The position numbers were made by a program, and so were the translations under genes. Under the pieces are notes generated by a model. It saw only the letters and a program-made list of their open reading frames with translations. It ran no database searches and was not told the DNA's origin. Of a DNA stretch of 64,000 bases, positions 47,082 through 56,500 are shown in pieces. How positions within the stretch are numbered: the stretch's first letter is position 1; the number at the start of each line of letters is the position of its first letter. This stretch comes from Elusimicrobiota bacterium. Lineage in GTDB: Bacteria > Elusimicrobiota > Elusimicrobia > F11. Location: contig JAJVIP010000010.1 in the NCBI GenBank assembly GCA_022072025.1, forward strand, positions 62,001 to 126,000, in the 5' to 3' direction.

Positions 47082-47320
47082 TTCGTTCGCATTACCCGAC
47101 CCTCGACAAGGCTCACTAAGCTAAGGGCGAAAAGAATATCGAGCCCTAATACAAACCAGTCGAAAGTAATTGTGTTCGATTTACCTTTGTTCAACGTCTT
47201 TTCCTTTACGAGACTCCATAATCGAGAGACGGTTTTCGGCTGATCGATACAAGATAATATGTCGGCGCCTACAGCAATCAAAGAGCGGTCAGACGGTAGT
47301 CTTTTTGTCGGAAGTATCAT
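47078..47320 (-). CDS. ABC-3C middle component 6 (MC6)
   Basis: This 80-residue protein matches the small MC6 family of ABC-3C systems: ILPTKRLPSDRSLIAVGADIL, split, then QPKTVSRLW and ITFDWFVLGLDILFALSL. It overlaps both neighbours by 4 nt, the gene order being CTD, MC6, ATPase. It presumably bridges the ATPase and the effector or adaptor CTD protein. Confidence 0.75.
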   Translation of the reverse strand: MILPTKRLPSDRSLIAVGADILSCIDQPKTVSRLWSLVKEKTLNKGKSNTITFDWFVLGLDILFALSLVSLVEGRVMRTK

Positions 47321-48297
47321 CGCGTTCCATCTCCTGAGACGCCCAATGCTTCAAAAATATCGCATTCCTCGAAAAGGTGCGCCAACACTGCGAGAACCGC
47401 GGCTTCATTTTCAGGTGTTCCGCGATTCCCGCCTCCAGCGAATGATTGCAGCTGGTAAAAGATCAGGTCAGGCGCCAACTCCGCTTTTTTCAAATCTTCG
47501 TATCGAGTAAAAAAAGAAGCCGCAACCTCATCGCCAAGTTTTGGATCCGGCCATTTGCTAAAAAAATCAGCTACGAGATCCGATTTCGCCATCCCAGCTC
47601 TTAGAAGAATTTCAACACTATGGGAGAGCCCATTATGGTACAGCTTCTCTTTGGGGACAGGCCTTATTTGAGGATCGGAGACAGGTTCCTTACGTGCAAT
47701 TGCGAGAATAACGGGCTCAAGTTTATCGAAACGTAATTCACTGAACGTTTTCCTAGAGGGAGCCGGACCTAAAAGATGCGCGATATCTATTAATGAAAGT
47801 TTGAATACTTCAAGTCGAAGCTCAGGAAAGCCGCAAGACCCAACCACAAATTGCTGGTTTTCTTGTCCAAGATCCAGAAGCCTTTTCAAAATATCCGGAC
47901 CGAGGCCATCCCTAGAGTTGTGCGTGAATATCCAGCGATCAAAATGATCTTTCCAAAACGGTAATGCTTCAGAGAAGTCTTCATTGATCTTAGCGATTGC
48001 GGCCGCCGCTGACATTTCGTTCGGCGCGTATACTTGATGAAGTGTGCGTAAAGAGCGGATATACCCATCGTTTTTTTCATCGCCTTGTCTGCCCCACGGC
48101 CTAGTACGCTGAAAGTCGCCAGGATATCGTTTCTCCATGATCTCCGAGAAGAAATTCTGAAATTCTTCCCCCTTCTTCCGGAGAAAGTCTCTTTCGAAAA
48201 CTGCTTCGTAAAATGCTTGCGTGAACTCGTCCAGGGGAAAATACCTCGCAATCAAAAATAAAATAATGGAGAGGAAGGGACAAACCCACCTCTCCAA
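47317..48297 (-). CDS. ABC-3C C-terminal-domain (CTD) component
   Basis: This ~310-326-residue protein has the family start LDEFTQAFYEAVFERDFLRKKG (split), followed by FSEIMEKRYPGDFQRTRPWG. An EKNDGYIRS motif and a helical end complete it. It is the first gene of the ABC-3C operon and overlaps MC6 by 4 nt. The start is uncertain: TTG at 48297 gives extra hydrophobic residues, and TTG at 48255 (LIARYF) is an alternative. The role of CTD proteins in ABC-3C systems (recognition or effector scaffold) is not settled. Confidence 0.7.
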   Translation of the reverse strand: MERWVCPFLSIILFLIARYFPLDEFTQAFYEAVFERDFLRKKGEEFQNFFSEIMEKRYPGDFQRTRPWGRQGDEKNDGYIRSLRTLHQVYAPNEMSAAAAIAKINEDFSEALPFWKDHFDRWIFTHNSRDGLGPDILKRLLDLGQENQQFVVGSCGFPELRLEVFKLSLIDIAHLLGPAPSRKTFSELRFDKLEPVILAIARKEPVSDPQIRPVPKEKLYHNGLSHSVEILLRAGMAKSDLVADFFSKWPDPKLGDEVAASFFTRYEDLKKAELAPDLIFYQLQSFAGGGNRGTPENEAAVLAVLAHLFEECDIFEALGVSGDGTR

Positions 48298-48611
48298 AAC
48301 TCTCTACAGACTTTTTGCTGTTTTGCTCTCTTTGGCTTTCGTCGCTTTCGATCAACCTTTCAACCATTTGATTTTATCAGACCAATGACAATCATCAAAA
48401 AGCTTCCTGGCTTTTGAGGTTCACCCTTCAACTCGGGAAGGAATCAGGAGGCTGCCTTCCTCGCTCCAAAACGATATGCAACCGCTGCACCCCTATGATG
48501 GCAAATCGCCCTTCGATATCATTCATTGTCAGAGAATTTCGCGAGGCAATTTTTGCCATCACTTTTGCCATACAAATTGATCCCGGAAGGGCAATTTTGA
48601 TGGCAACTTCC

Positions 48612-48638
48612 GAATCGTTGCCGTACGTTCTGCCATAC
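48612..48638. repeat. Direct repeat copy A
   Basis: This 27-nt unit contains the core TACGTTCTGCCATAC and differs from the second copy at 48967-48993 at two positions. The copies are 355 bp apart in non-coding DNA. An exact match this long is not expected by chance in 64 kb. The pair could be a remnant of attachment sites or of tandem eroded recombinase genes. Confidence 0.5.
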
Positions 48639-48966
48639 ACGGGCGCAACATATCGCCACACATCGCAACAAATCGACACATTCGAGGGGAACGGAATATC
48701 GTTCGGCCCATGCCCAATTTTTACCGAAATTTCGGTACGGATTGCCTCTTGTGAACGGACAAACCGGTTGCGTTTTATCGACGACGGCTGCGGTTTCCGT
48801 CGAGCGAATTGTGATTTTTGGATCAGGAGGCGGAGGGCAGTAGTTCGGCGAGAATTTCGAGGCGAGGCTTTTCTAGGCCTGCGGCCGGGGCACCATTGTT
48901 ATCGCATCCCACGGACTATAATCAAAATAAGAGTGTTTGATTTTCATACGGTTTCAAGCGATTCTA

Positions 48967-48993
48967 GAATCATTGCCATACGTTCTGCCATAC
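48967..48993. repeat. Direct repeat copy B
   Basis: This second copy of the 27-nt unit (core ATACGTTCTGCCATAC) lies ~100 bp before the LpxR-family gene's 3' end. It is the last feature before host-like genes, so if the repeats are attachment-site remnants the element edge is here. Confidence 0.5.
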
Positions 48994-49093
48994 AATTCGG
49001 CTCTCCGATTCGGCATGTGTCACTACCTTTACCCCATAATTCGATGGTGCAGTTACATAAGGGTAATTTGAAACGCCACTTCGTTGGGAGATT

Positions 49094-50101
49094 CTACTGC
49101 AAAACCTTAAATGAAACAGCAACGGCGCCGAATTCGTCGCTACCGTCAGCGGTGGTGAATTCGCGCGAGCGAAAGACATGAGTGTAGCCAAGGCGAATAT
49201 CGGGCCAGTCAACGACGAATCCAAACTGAAAGTCGCCGACAAATGGTTCCTTGTCCACGGTTCGACTGTCACGGAAGGTGTTTCCATCGAGAAAGATGTT
49301 CTGCGCCACTGCCCGGCCATCGACTCCTCCAAAAATATACCAGCCGAAATCAGAAACAGGCGCAAAGTCCCCCGCACCTGGCAATCCGGGCAAAACGCGC
49401 GGCGGCCCGTAATCTTTGGGCAACCGTACGCCAAGGCGCATAGTCAAACCGGTATTTGCGTACGTGAACACATTGCCGAGGGCCGCCCCGAGATGAGGGG
49501 TCAAATCCAACTGAACTCCAGACAAGTTTGCCTTCGCAAAATCACGCCAACTTCGCTGAGAGGTAACAACGATACCCACCTCATTGTGGAGCTGGGTGTC
49601 CCATCCATGCGGTTGGGGTGCCCCGATCACCTTGTGAACGAATTTTTGGCTTTGTTCCGCCAGGGACGCCGGTCCCACAACACCGAGAGATACTCCGAAT
49701 TGGTCGAGTCTCCCGTCGGCCTCTACACCCAGTCCGACAGTTGCGAAGAGCCACCCCGCATAAGGGCGATCCCACAAGGGCGGATCCGGGAGAGTGATAT
49801 CCTTCGGCGTGAACATACTTTGCCCAAACGCATAGCCGGGGCGAACGACTCCCTGGTCCGGAAACCACGGAACAAACCGGGCCCATTTGAGAGCCCATCT
49901 GGGCGGCGGCCTATCCGGACCCGGCACCCATGTGAATCGGAGGCCATTCGTATAGTTTTGGTCCCTCCCATAAAAAAGATCGTTCTCTAAAACAAAACTC
50001 AGTGTCCCAGTCTTTGGTTTTTCTGCCGAGAAAATTCGAGCCGGGCAGACACCGACGATCAAAAACAGAAACGCAAGTGCGTGGCATCGGGTTGAGGTCA
50101 T
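49094..50101 (-). CDS. LpxR-family lipid A deacylase-like outer-membrane protein
   Basis: From ATG at 50101 (MTSTRCHALAFLFLIVG) the protein is 335 residues with a signal peptide. It matches the LpxR/DUF2219 family: LSFVLENDLFYGRDQNYTNGLRF (split), DRPYAGWLFATVGLG and HNEVGI. The latter region carries the Asn/Asp/Arg residues of the active site. LpxR removes the 3'-acyloxyacyl chain of lipid A in the outer membrane. ATG overlaps the stop of the upstream barrel protein gene (TAATG). An upstream extension to 50257 is not signal-like and is excluded. Confidence 0.8.
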   Translation of the reverse strand: MTSTRCHALAFLFLIVGVCPARIFSAEKPKTGTLSFVLENDLFYGRDQNYTNGLRFTWVPGPDRPPPRWALKWARFVPWFPDQGVVRPGYAFGQSMFTPKDITLPDPPLWDRPYAGWLFATVGLGVEADGRLDQFGVSLGVVGPASLAEQSQKFVHKVIGAPQPHGWDTQLHNEVGIVVTSQRSWRDFAKANLSGVQLDLTPHLGAALGNVFTYANTGLTMRLGVRLPKDYGPPRVLPGLPGAGDFAPVSDFGWYIFGGVDGRAVAQNIFLDGNTFRDSRTVDKEPFVGDFQFGFVVDWPDIRLGYTHVFRSREFTTADGSDEFGAVAVSFKVLQ

Positions 50102-51501
50102 TAAAACATCCCTCCAATCGCGAAGGAAACCTGACCATCGTCGTCCGTGAGGCTCTGCGTGTAGCTGATGCCAAGAGGCAAAGGAAACCGCCAGAAGCGA
50201 TAATAAAAACTCGCTCCGACACCATCTTGGTGGAACCTGGGGCCGTCTTTTTGCCATACCGTTCCGCGTTCGACGAAGGCTTCGGCAGCCAGAATTCCTC
50301 GGGCACTTCGGCGGAGCAGGCGCGTGTATCCAATCGATGTGCCGGCTCCGGTGTCTCCGCGAAACTCGCGAGCATAATTGCCTTTTAAACCTAAATCCCG
50401 CCCGGTCGCGATCTTTCGGGAAAATGGAAGGTCGATGCCTTGACTCAGAGACAATCGCCCATTAAGCCGATGCCGACTCGGAAATTCGGCTGAGCCGGAC
50501 AAGGCGGCTGAGAGTTGCGAAAAGGTGAAGTCCGAGCCCACCGCTTTGGCGCCGTGGGCGGCGGAAATATCTCCACCCCAAATCCAGCGCGTTCTGGAAA
50601 GAGGCGCTGCGTCCCTTACGCCCGCGAGGCCGAGTCCAAATAGAACTCCGAAGGTTTCGGCAAAATTTGCCCGATTTGAATCCCCGGGGCCAAATGAAAC
50701 ACCGACTTGAACCGCATTTTGGTTGCCGGCGTCACCCGGCGAAGCCGCCGGCGAACTGGCATACGAAACCTCATTGGCCTCAAAGGATAGAGATGTTTTG
50801 AGGGGCGAGACCGGGCGGAGACTTACGCTAAATGTTCCACCTTCAAACTCCTTATCGTGCGCCTCATTAATCGATCCAAAGCGTTCCGGATCATCCTCAT
50901 CCCGCGTGGTCCGCCAGCCACTGGTGGCGTTAAAACCGCCGTCTGCGTATTGTCTTTCAAGGAAGTCACGTTGGTGAATCGAGCCCGAGACGGAAAAATG
51001 AGGCAGCCCCGCGCCAATGATAATTCGCTCACTCTCCTTATTAAACATGCCGACGCCGAACAATGACTCGGCCCGCCGGAAATAGTTCCGCTCCAGAAGC
51101 AACAGGGAGAACCGGCCCCCGCCACCTCCACCTGTAAATAAAGGAAACGGCAGGAAAAACCATCCATCCTCCGCGTCGATGAACACGTCCACTCCAATAC
51201 CGGACGCGTCCAGCCGGCTTTCGATTCCGACGTTCTTGAAGAGACGCATTTCGTGGAGGCGGCGCTTTGTCTCGTCCACGTCGGCCTGGCGGAACGGTTG
51301 TCCCTCGCGAAGAGAGATTCTGGACTTGAGAATATCCGGTGCGGTCCGGTTCCCACGGATGGTGATCTGGGAAACGGGTTTGCCTTCCAGTGAATCGTCG
51401 GATCGGACAGTAGTAGGAATAAAAAGAAGAAGAAAAGAGAGGAAATAAAAGAGGCGGCGCGGCCGATGAGCGTCCCCCGGCGAGCGCATGAATCTAGCCA
51501 T
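50101..51501 (-). CDS. BamA/TamA-like outer-membrane protein with POTRA domain
   Basis: This ~466-residue protein has a signal sequence (RRLFYFLSFLLLFIPTTVRS), one POTRA domain (~45-120: VSQITIRGNRTAPDILKSRI; FRQADVDETKRRLHEM; GVDVFIDAEDG) and a C-terminal 16-strand-type barrel ending with FAIGGMF, an outer-membrane C-terminal signature. TamA and related Omp85 proteins insert other proteins into the outer membrane. With only one POTRA it is a small Omp85 member. It is coupled to the LpxR-family gene. The first ATG at 51540 is less likely than that at 51501. Confidence 0.75.
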   Translation of the reverse strand: MARFMRSPGDAHRPRRLFYFLSFLLLFIPTTVRSDDSLEGKPVSQITIRGNRTAPDILKSRISLREGQPFRQADVDETKRRLHEMRLFKNVGIESRLDASGIGVDVFIDAEDGWFFLPFPLFTGGGGGGRFSLLLLERNYFRRAESLFGVGMFNKESERIIIGAGLPHFSVSGSIHQRDFLERQYADGGFNATSGWRTTRDEDDPERFGSINEAHDKEFEGGTFSVSLRPVSPLKTSLSFEANEVSYASSPAASPGDAGNQNAVQVGVSFGPGDSNRANFAETFGVLFGLGLAGVRDAAPLSRTRWIWGGDISAAHGAKAVGSDFTFSQLSAALSGSAEFPSRHRLNGRLSLSQGIDLPFSRKIATGRDLGLKGNYAREFRGDTGAGTSIGYTRLLRRSARGILAAEAFVERGTVWQKDGPRFHQDGVGASFYYRFWRFPLPLGISYTQSLTDDDGQVSFAIGGMF

Positions 51502-51574
51502 GGATAATCTGTCTAATGGCAGAGAGGCGAATAAGATCAACTATTCGGGCTTGGAATTTGAACTTGCTTCAGGC

Positions 51575-51913
51575 TTAATTGTTTCCTGGATTTTCGACCA
51601 CCACTTGCCGCGACTTTGATTCTCTCCAGTCATTGTCCGCGTCCTTGAAACGGGCGAGGAGTCTGGCGTCGCCCGGCTCCGCCCACCAGTCGAACCAATA
51701 GAACCCGGCGTCGGCGCGGCAGCATTGCCACGGCCCACCGTTGATGGATACTTCGACGTCGGTTTCAGGAGTTCCGGAAATGCGGACCGCGTAATGCCCA
51801 GGCATTATGGTTTCGCCCTTTTGCGGATAATCAATCACCGCTTCGAAACCTCGTACGGACTTATTGGCTTCCAATGTCTCGCCTTTCTTATTTTTGGAAT
51901 GTCGTGTTGTCAT
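51575..51913 (-). CDS. Small beta-sandwich protein, unknown
   Basis: From ATG at 51913 (MTTRHSKNKKG) the protein has 112 residues. It shows an Ig-like carbohydrate-binding pattern: HYAVRISGTPETDVEVSINGG (split), WQCCRADAGFYWFDWWAEPGD and LLARFKDADN. The Trp/Tyr-rich segment could bind sugars. No signal peptide is seen. Related short proteins occur in several uncultivated phyla, but no function is known to me. Confidence 0.6.
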   Translation of the reverse strand: MTTRHSKNKKGETLEANKSVRGFEAVIDYPQKGETIMPGHYAVRISGTPETDVEVSINGGPWQCCRADAGFYWFDWWAEPGDARLLARFKDADNDWRESKSRQVVVENPGNN

Positions 51914-51952
51914 AATCACTACCTCCATTCATTTCGTGAATCTATAAATCGA

Positions 51953-52465
51953 TCATCTGTCCAATGATGAGTGCTTCCGCCGATTAACCCACGTTATGGC
52001 GACAAAAGAAGCGATCAATGCGGTGTAGTTGAGCGCGAGGAACCAGGGAGCGCTCCAACGAAAGCCATCCACAAACGGCGTCGGGAAGGGCCACAAAAAC
52101 GGAGTTGGAAAAAACTCTTTCGTATGAGTGGGAATATCGCAGAGGATGTGAAGCAGCCAGGCGCCGAAAACCCAAGGAGGACGGCCGAGCGTTCGCGTCA
52201 AAACGAAAAACACAAGGCCCCAGATCACGGCGCTGTGGGTTATGTTATAGAGGTGTCCGACATAGGCGGGGATCATCGACGGATCCGGCGGTTCGCCCGG
52301 CAACCTCGACATCGGCGGAAATCCCCGGACCGCCCAGGTCAAAAAGAAAAAACCGAACGACAATAGGTCCGGAGACATCCCAAGAATAAACGACGCGATG
52401 AAACGACCTCGGTTCTTGCGGCCAAATGCCACGCCGCCCCACAAACCATGCGCCAACGTATCCAT
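51953..52465 (-). CDS. Membrane protein resembling YdjM/DUF457-type hydrolases
   Basis: This 170-residue protein has four hydrophobic segments and conserved histidines and aspartates: MDTLAHGLWGG, GMSPDLLSFGFF, HSAVIWGLVFF, and LLHILCDIPTH. These HxxxH/D motifs at membrane ends are typical of the YdjM/LexA-regulated, metal-dependent hydrolase family. It starts at the stop of the peroxiredoxin gene (no gap), so the two genes are co-transcribed. Confidence 0.65.
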   Translation of the reverse strand: MDTLAHGLWGGVAFGRKNRGRFIASFILGMSPDLLSFGFFFLTWAVRGFPPMSRLPGEPPDPSMIPAYVGHLYNITHSAVIWGLVFFVLTRTLGRPPWVFGAWLLHILCDIPTHTKEFFPTPFLWPFPTPFVDGFRWSAPWFLALNYTALIASFVAITWVNRRKHSSLDR

Positions 52466-52948
52466 TTACGAAATGCTTTTCGCCTGCCGGTCCGTGTTTT
52501 TTAGCGCCGATAGAGCGTCCAGGGTTTCCGGCCAATGACGGCCCACAGCGAAATCGTGACGAAGAACCCGGCGAATAACGCCCGCTTTATCAATAACGTA
52601 AGTGACCCGTGCCGTGAGCAAACCGAGCAACCCTTTGGCTTCGTACAGCTCAATCAATTTTTTGCCGGGATCGGCGATGAGGGGAAACGGAAGCCGGTAT
52701 TTATCACGAAATTTCCGGTGAGACTCGTCGGTATTGTTGCTGATGCCGATGAGGACCGCGTCATATTGCCCCAACTCACTGTAGTTGTCCCGGAACAGGC
52801 ACGCTTGGCGGGTGCATCCCGGCGTGAAGTCCCGTGGATAGAAATAGAGGACAATGTTCTTCTCGCCTTTGTACGCCGACAACTTGAAACGTTGTCCGTT
52901 ATCAAGGATCGCCGAGAAATCCGGCGCAATAACACCTTCTTTAAGCAT
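52466..52948 (-). CDS. bcp: Peroxiredoxin, Bcp/PrxQ type
   Basis: This 160-residue protein matches thiol peroxidases of the Bcp family: GVIAPDFSAILDNG, then NIVLYFYPRDFTPGCTRQAC (peroxidatic Cys in PGCT; second Cys five residues on) and DLGVRHWPETL-like ends. It reduces hydroperoxides with thioredoxin. GAGGAGGG lies upstream of the ATG. A terminator hairpin ends the previous gene's transcript just before it. Confidence 0.9.
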   Translation of the reverse strand: MLKEGVIAPDFSAILDNGQRFKLSAYKGEKNIVLYFYPRDFTPGCTRQACLFRDNYSELGQYDAVLIGISNNTDESHRKFRDKYRLPFPLIADPGKKLIELYEAKGLLGLLTARVTYVIDKAGVIRRVLRHDFAVGRHWPETLDALSALKNTDRQAKSIS

Positions 52949-52965
52949 ACATCCCTCCTCAACGG

Positions 52966-52997
52966 AAAAAGGGCCTGGATTTTCGGTGTCCAGACCC
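52966..52997 (-). terminator. Intrinsic terminator between the deletion scar and bcp
   Basis: On the minus strand 52997-52971 forms a 9-bp stem (GGGTCTGGA with TCCAGGCCC, one G-T pair) around CACCGAAAA. Five T residues follow (52970-52966). It lies 23 nt after the rhodanese fragment's stop and 18 nt before the ATG of bcp. Confidence 0.75.
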
Positions 52998-53019
52998 TTG
53001 TGACGAGCCCGTCCGGGCT

Positions 53020-53130
53020 TTAACTCTTGATGGTTTCTAAAGGAAACCCTGCTTCGGGCCAGTCTTTCAGGCCGCCTTCATAGGCGAACACCTTGCTGAA
53101 GCCGAGATCAGCCAAGGTGGCTGGCGGCGT
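53020..53130 (-). pseudogene. Rhodanese C-terminal fragment
   Basis: The last ~35 codons before the stop at 53020 read TLADLGFSKVFAYEGGLKDW and PEAGFPLE, the C-terminal part of a rhodanese domain. The active-site Cys loop and the whole N-terminal part are missing. The frame continues upstream into DoxX-type DNA in the wrong frame. This is one side of a deletion junction and cannot encode a working rhodanese. Confidence 0.65.
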
Positions 53131-53221
53131 ATCCAATGCTTTCCTTGGAAAAATGCCCAAGGTTAGCCATGATGAAAATGGCCGAAAAACACACACGTCC
53201 AATCAAGACCGTATAATTCAT
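53108..53221 (-). pseudogene. DoxX N-terminal fragment
   Basis: ATG at 53221 has a strong GGAGGGAGGG site and opens a frame MNYTVLIGRVCFSAIFIMA followed by NLGHFSKESIGYAAS, the first ~33 residues of a DoxX-family membrane protein. It then stops at 53108 just inside the rhodanese fragment, which is in a different frame. The rest of DoxX is missing. DoxX genes often stand near RND efflux or thiol-redox genes, as here. Confidence 0.65.
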
Positions 53222-53234
53222 AAGCCCTCCCTCC

Positions 53235-53549
53235 TTACACCAACTGGGTACATGGAATTGAATAAACCCGAAGCGGAACATGCTCGCCTTCTTTTTCACG
53301 CTTATTGGTGAAATCGGTAAGGGCCGCAACAACCCGGGCCACATCTTCCTTCGATAACGCCGACAGAACAAGCGAGTTATGCCCAGGCCACGCGTGGCTC
53401 TCGAAAACCGGTTCGTCTGTTCCGCGGCCGAACACAGTCGGCGCCTCCGTGTAGCCGGGGAGTTTGAGCGCGTCCAAAATTTCCAGAATCTCTTTCGAAA
53501 AACCGGAACGGAAAACCAGAAGCAGAAGTTGGAACGATTGATCTTTCAT
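53235..53549 (-). CDS. PII-like small protein of the efflux operon
   Basis: This 104-residue protein has the ferredoxin-like pattern of PII-type regulators that accompany RND pumps: QLLLLVFRSGFSKEILEILDAL, split, then GRGTDEPVF and HNSLVLSALSKEDVARVVAAL, and PLRVYSIPCTQLV. It overlaps the RND permease gene by 4 nt (ATGA). It may sense a small ligand and modulate the pump; this is inference from context. Confidence 0.6.
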   Translation of the reverse strand: MKDQSFQLLLLVFRSGFSKEILEILDALKLPGYTEAPTVFGRGTDEPVFESHAWPGHNSLVLSALSKEDVARVVAALTDFTNKREKEGEHVPLRVYSIPCTQLV

Positions 53550-56500
53550 GTGGATGATGCCTCCTTTTTATCTGGAGCGGGTTTGGCGAAGCGGGCGTTA
53601 AACCACTGGGTGAGATCGTCGAAGATCGCGTAGGCAACCGGAGTGATGAGAAGCGTGATTAAAAGGCACAACGTCTGCCCTCCGACGATCACGACCGCCA
53701 TCGTCGCGCGGTTTGCCGATCCCGGCCCTTTTCCGATGGCGACAGGAATCATGGCGGCAACCAGAACCACGGTGGTCATGAGGATGGGCCGCAGTCGCGT
53801 TTTATTGGCCTCAAGAATCGCCTCGTCTCTCGGCATCCCCCGCTCCCGCAGCGTGTTCGTGTAGTCCACTTGGAGGATGGCGTTTTTCTTCACGATTCCG
53901 AACAACATGAAAATTCCCATGATGGAGAAAATAGTCAGACTTTGCCCCATGACCAGAAGAGAAAGTAAAGCAAATGGAATCGACAACGGAAGAGACAGCA
54001 TGATGGTGATGGGATGGAGAAAACTCTCAAACTGAGAAGCCAGCACCATATACATGAAGATAAAGGAAAGAATGAAGGCCACAAGAAATCCCCGGATCAT
54101 CCTTCCAAATTCCTTCGCTTTTCCTTGAAGGCCGCTGGTGTATTCAGGCGGGAGTTTCAAGCTCTTAACAATCTGATTGGTTTTCTCTATGGCCGTTCCG
54201 ATGGGAACGCCCTGCAGGTTGGCGGAGATGGTCACCTGGCGCTGGCGGTTGATGCGGTCGATTTGCGAAGGTCCTTGCTGCTCAATCAACGTGGCCACGT
54301 TGTCGAGCCGGACAAGCCCGACTTTGGACGAGGGAACGAAAAGGCCCGCGACGACGGCGGCGTTGTTCCGGTAATTTTTATCCACCCGCAGACGCACCTG
54401 ATAAAGATCGTCCCCTTCCTTATATTTGGTGATGTCTTCTTCTCCTCCCACCATGGTACGGAGCGAGTTGGCGATGTCCTCAATTTTCACCCCAAGATCT
54501 TGCGCCCGGTCCCGGTTGATGCGGACATTAATCTCCGGCTTGGCAAAGACCAGGCTCGTATCCACATCGACGATGCCCGGCACAGCTTTTAGTCCCTTCA
54601 CAAGCTCCGAAGAATACTGCTGAAGCTTCTCCAGGTCGGGCCCGGCCAGCACATAATTGAAGTCCGTCGACTTGAACCCGCCGCCGGATATCGCACTGAT
54701 CGGAGAAACTCCAATTCGAAGCCCCGAATATTTCGAGAGGGCTTTCCGCGCCTGCGCCATAATTTCAAACTGGTCTTCATGGCGTTCAGAGAGATCCTTG
54801 AGGCGAACATAAATTAATCCATCGTTCACCCCGGCTCCTTCTCCCTCGCCGATGGATGTGAGCAAGCTTTTGATGCCAGGCAACCGCTGGATTTCGCTTT
54901 CAATTTGCTGAAGGATCTCATCGGTTGATTTGAGGGATGTTCCTTCCGGCGTTTTGACTGTGACCTGGAATTCGCTGGCGTCGTCCGGCGGCAAAAAGTC
55001 CTTTCCGACAAACCGGATTAACACGCCCGTTGACAGAATCGTGATCGCGGCAGAAGTGACGATAATCCACCGGTGCGCCATCGACCATTGAACCATTCGC
55101 CCATAATGCTCTTTCAAAACGTCATTCCATCGGTCCACCGCTTTTTGAAGCCGGTTTTTCGGGCCATGCTGAATCTTGAGAAAACGCGAACACAGCATGG
55201 GTGTCAGGGTAAACGCGATGAAAAGGCTGACCATGATGGCAAAGGCCACGGTGAGTCCGTAACTTTTGAGAAAACGACCCACAATCCCAGGCATGTAGGC
55301 AAGAGGAAGAAAAATAATAACCAGAGAGAGCGTCGTGGCCATGACGGCCATGCCGATTTCTCGCGTTGCTTCAGACGCGGCCCTCATCGCCGGCGTTCCA
55401 TCCTCTTCCATGTGCCTAAAAATGTTTTCCAAGACGACAATGGCGTCGTCAATCACGACGCCCACAGACAGGGCCAGCGCCAAAAGGGTCATGTTGTTCA
55501 ACGTGAATCCTGCGTAATCCATTAATATAAACGTGGCGATGAGAGAGGTCGGAATAGCCACAGACGCGATCAGCGTGCTGCGGAAATTCCCCATGAAAAG
55601 CAGAACCGCCAAGCTGGCGAGGATAGCTCCCAGAACAAGATGCTCTTGAACGGTGTGAACGGATGAAAGAATGAATCCGGATTGATCCCGCACCACCCGG
55701 GCCTCGATCCCCGGCGGAAGCGTTTTCTGAAGATCGGCCAGATTTTCCGTCACCTTTTGAATAACTTCGACGGTGTTCGTTCCGGATTGTTTTTGAACAA
55801 CCAAGGAGACGGTCGACCGGCCGTCCAACCGGGCCAGCGTGCGGGGTTCCTGCTCGGTGTCCTCAACCTTGCCGATGTCGCGGACACGGATGGGAACACC
55901 ATTCACATTGGCGATTACAACTTTCCCGAAATCTTCCGGCCGCTCAATCCGCCCCATGGTCCGAAGCCCCAATTCTTTGCGGTCTTGATCCACGCGTCCG
56001 CCAGGGACTTCAATGTTTTGCTGCTCCAAAGATTCCTTCACTTGTTTTATCGACAAGTGGTAAGACGCCAGCTTCGACGGATCCACGATCACGTGAACCT
56101 CGCGCTCGCGCCCGCCCACCATGGTGATCTTTCCGACGCCCCGGATTGTTTCGAGCGGCTCCTTTATTTTTTTCTTCGCAATCTCGGTGATTTCCCTGAG
56201 AGGTTGGTTTCCGCTCACCGCAACCGACATGACGGGAGAAGCGCCGGGATCAAATTTTTGGATAACGGGGGGATCAGTCCCTTGCGGAAATTCGGCGAGA
56301 ACCCGTCCGACCGCGTCCCGAACTTCTTGAGCGCCCACGTCGGCGTCCTTTTCCAGAACAAATGTGACGATCACCTGGCTTAACCCTTCGTAACTGGTGG
56401 ATCTCAATTCATCGATGCCGGAAATGGTGTTAACCCCTTCCTCGACCACCTTTGTGATTGACGTTTCGATTTCTTCCGGACTGGCCCCGCGCAGCGTTGT

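Larger units (their letters stand above)
48298..49093. other. Gene-free junction between the defence region and host-like genes
   Basis: About 800 bp contains no credible gene; the open frames here lack sensible start sites and protein-like composition. It does contain a 27-nt direct repeat (48612-48638 and 48967-48993) and extra TTTTGCCAT(C/A) units near 48550-48580. The left end must hold the promoter of the ABC-3C operon. Translated on the minus strand, the repeats give YGRTYGN, similar to some integrase N-termini, so eroded recombinase copies are possible. Confidence 0.45.

Noticed and set aside
48414-49181. A 255-codon plus-strand frame in the gap between ABC-3C and LpxR-family genes.
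   Set aside because: The translation is rich in Arg, Ile, Ser and Cys without protein-like pattern, and it runs antisense into the LpxR gene. It reads as chance.
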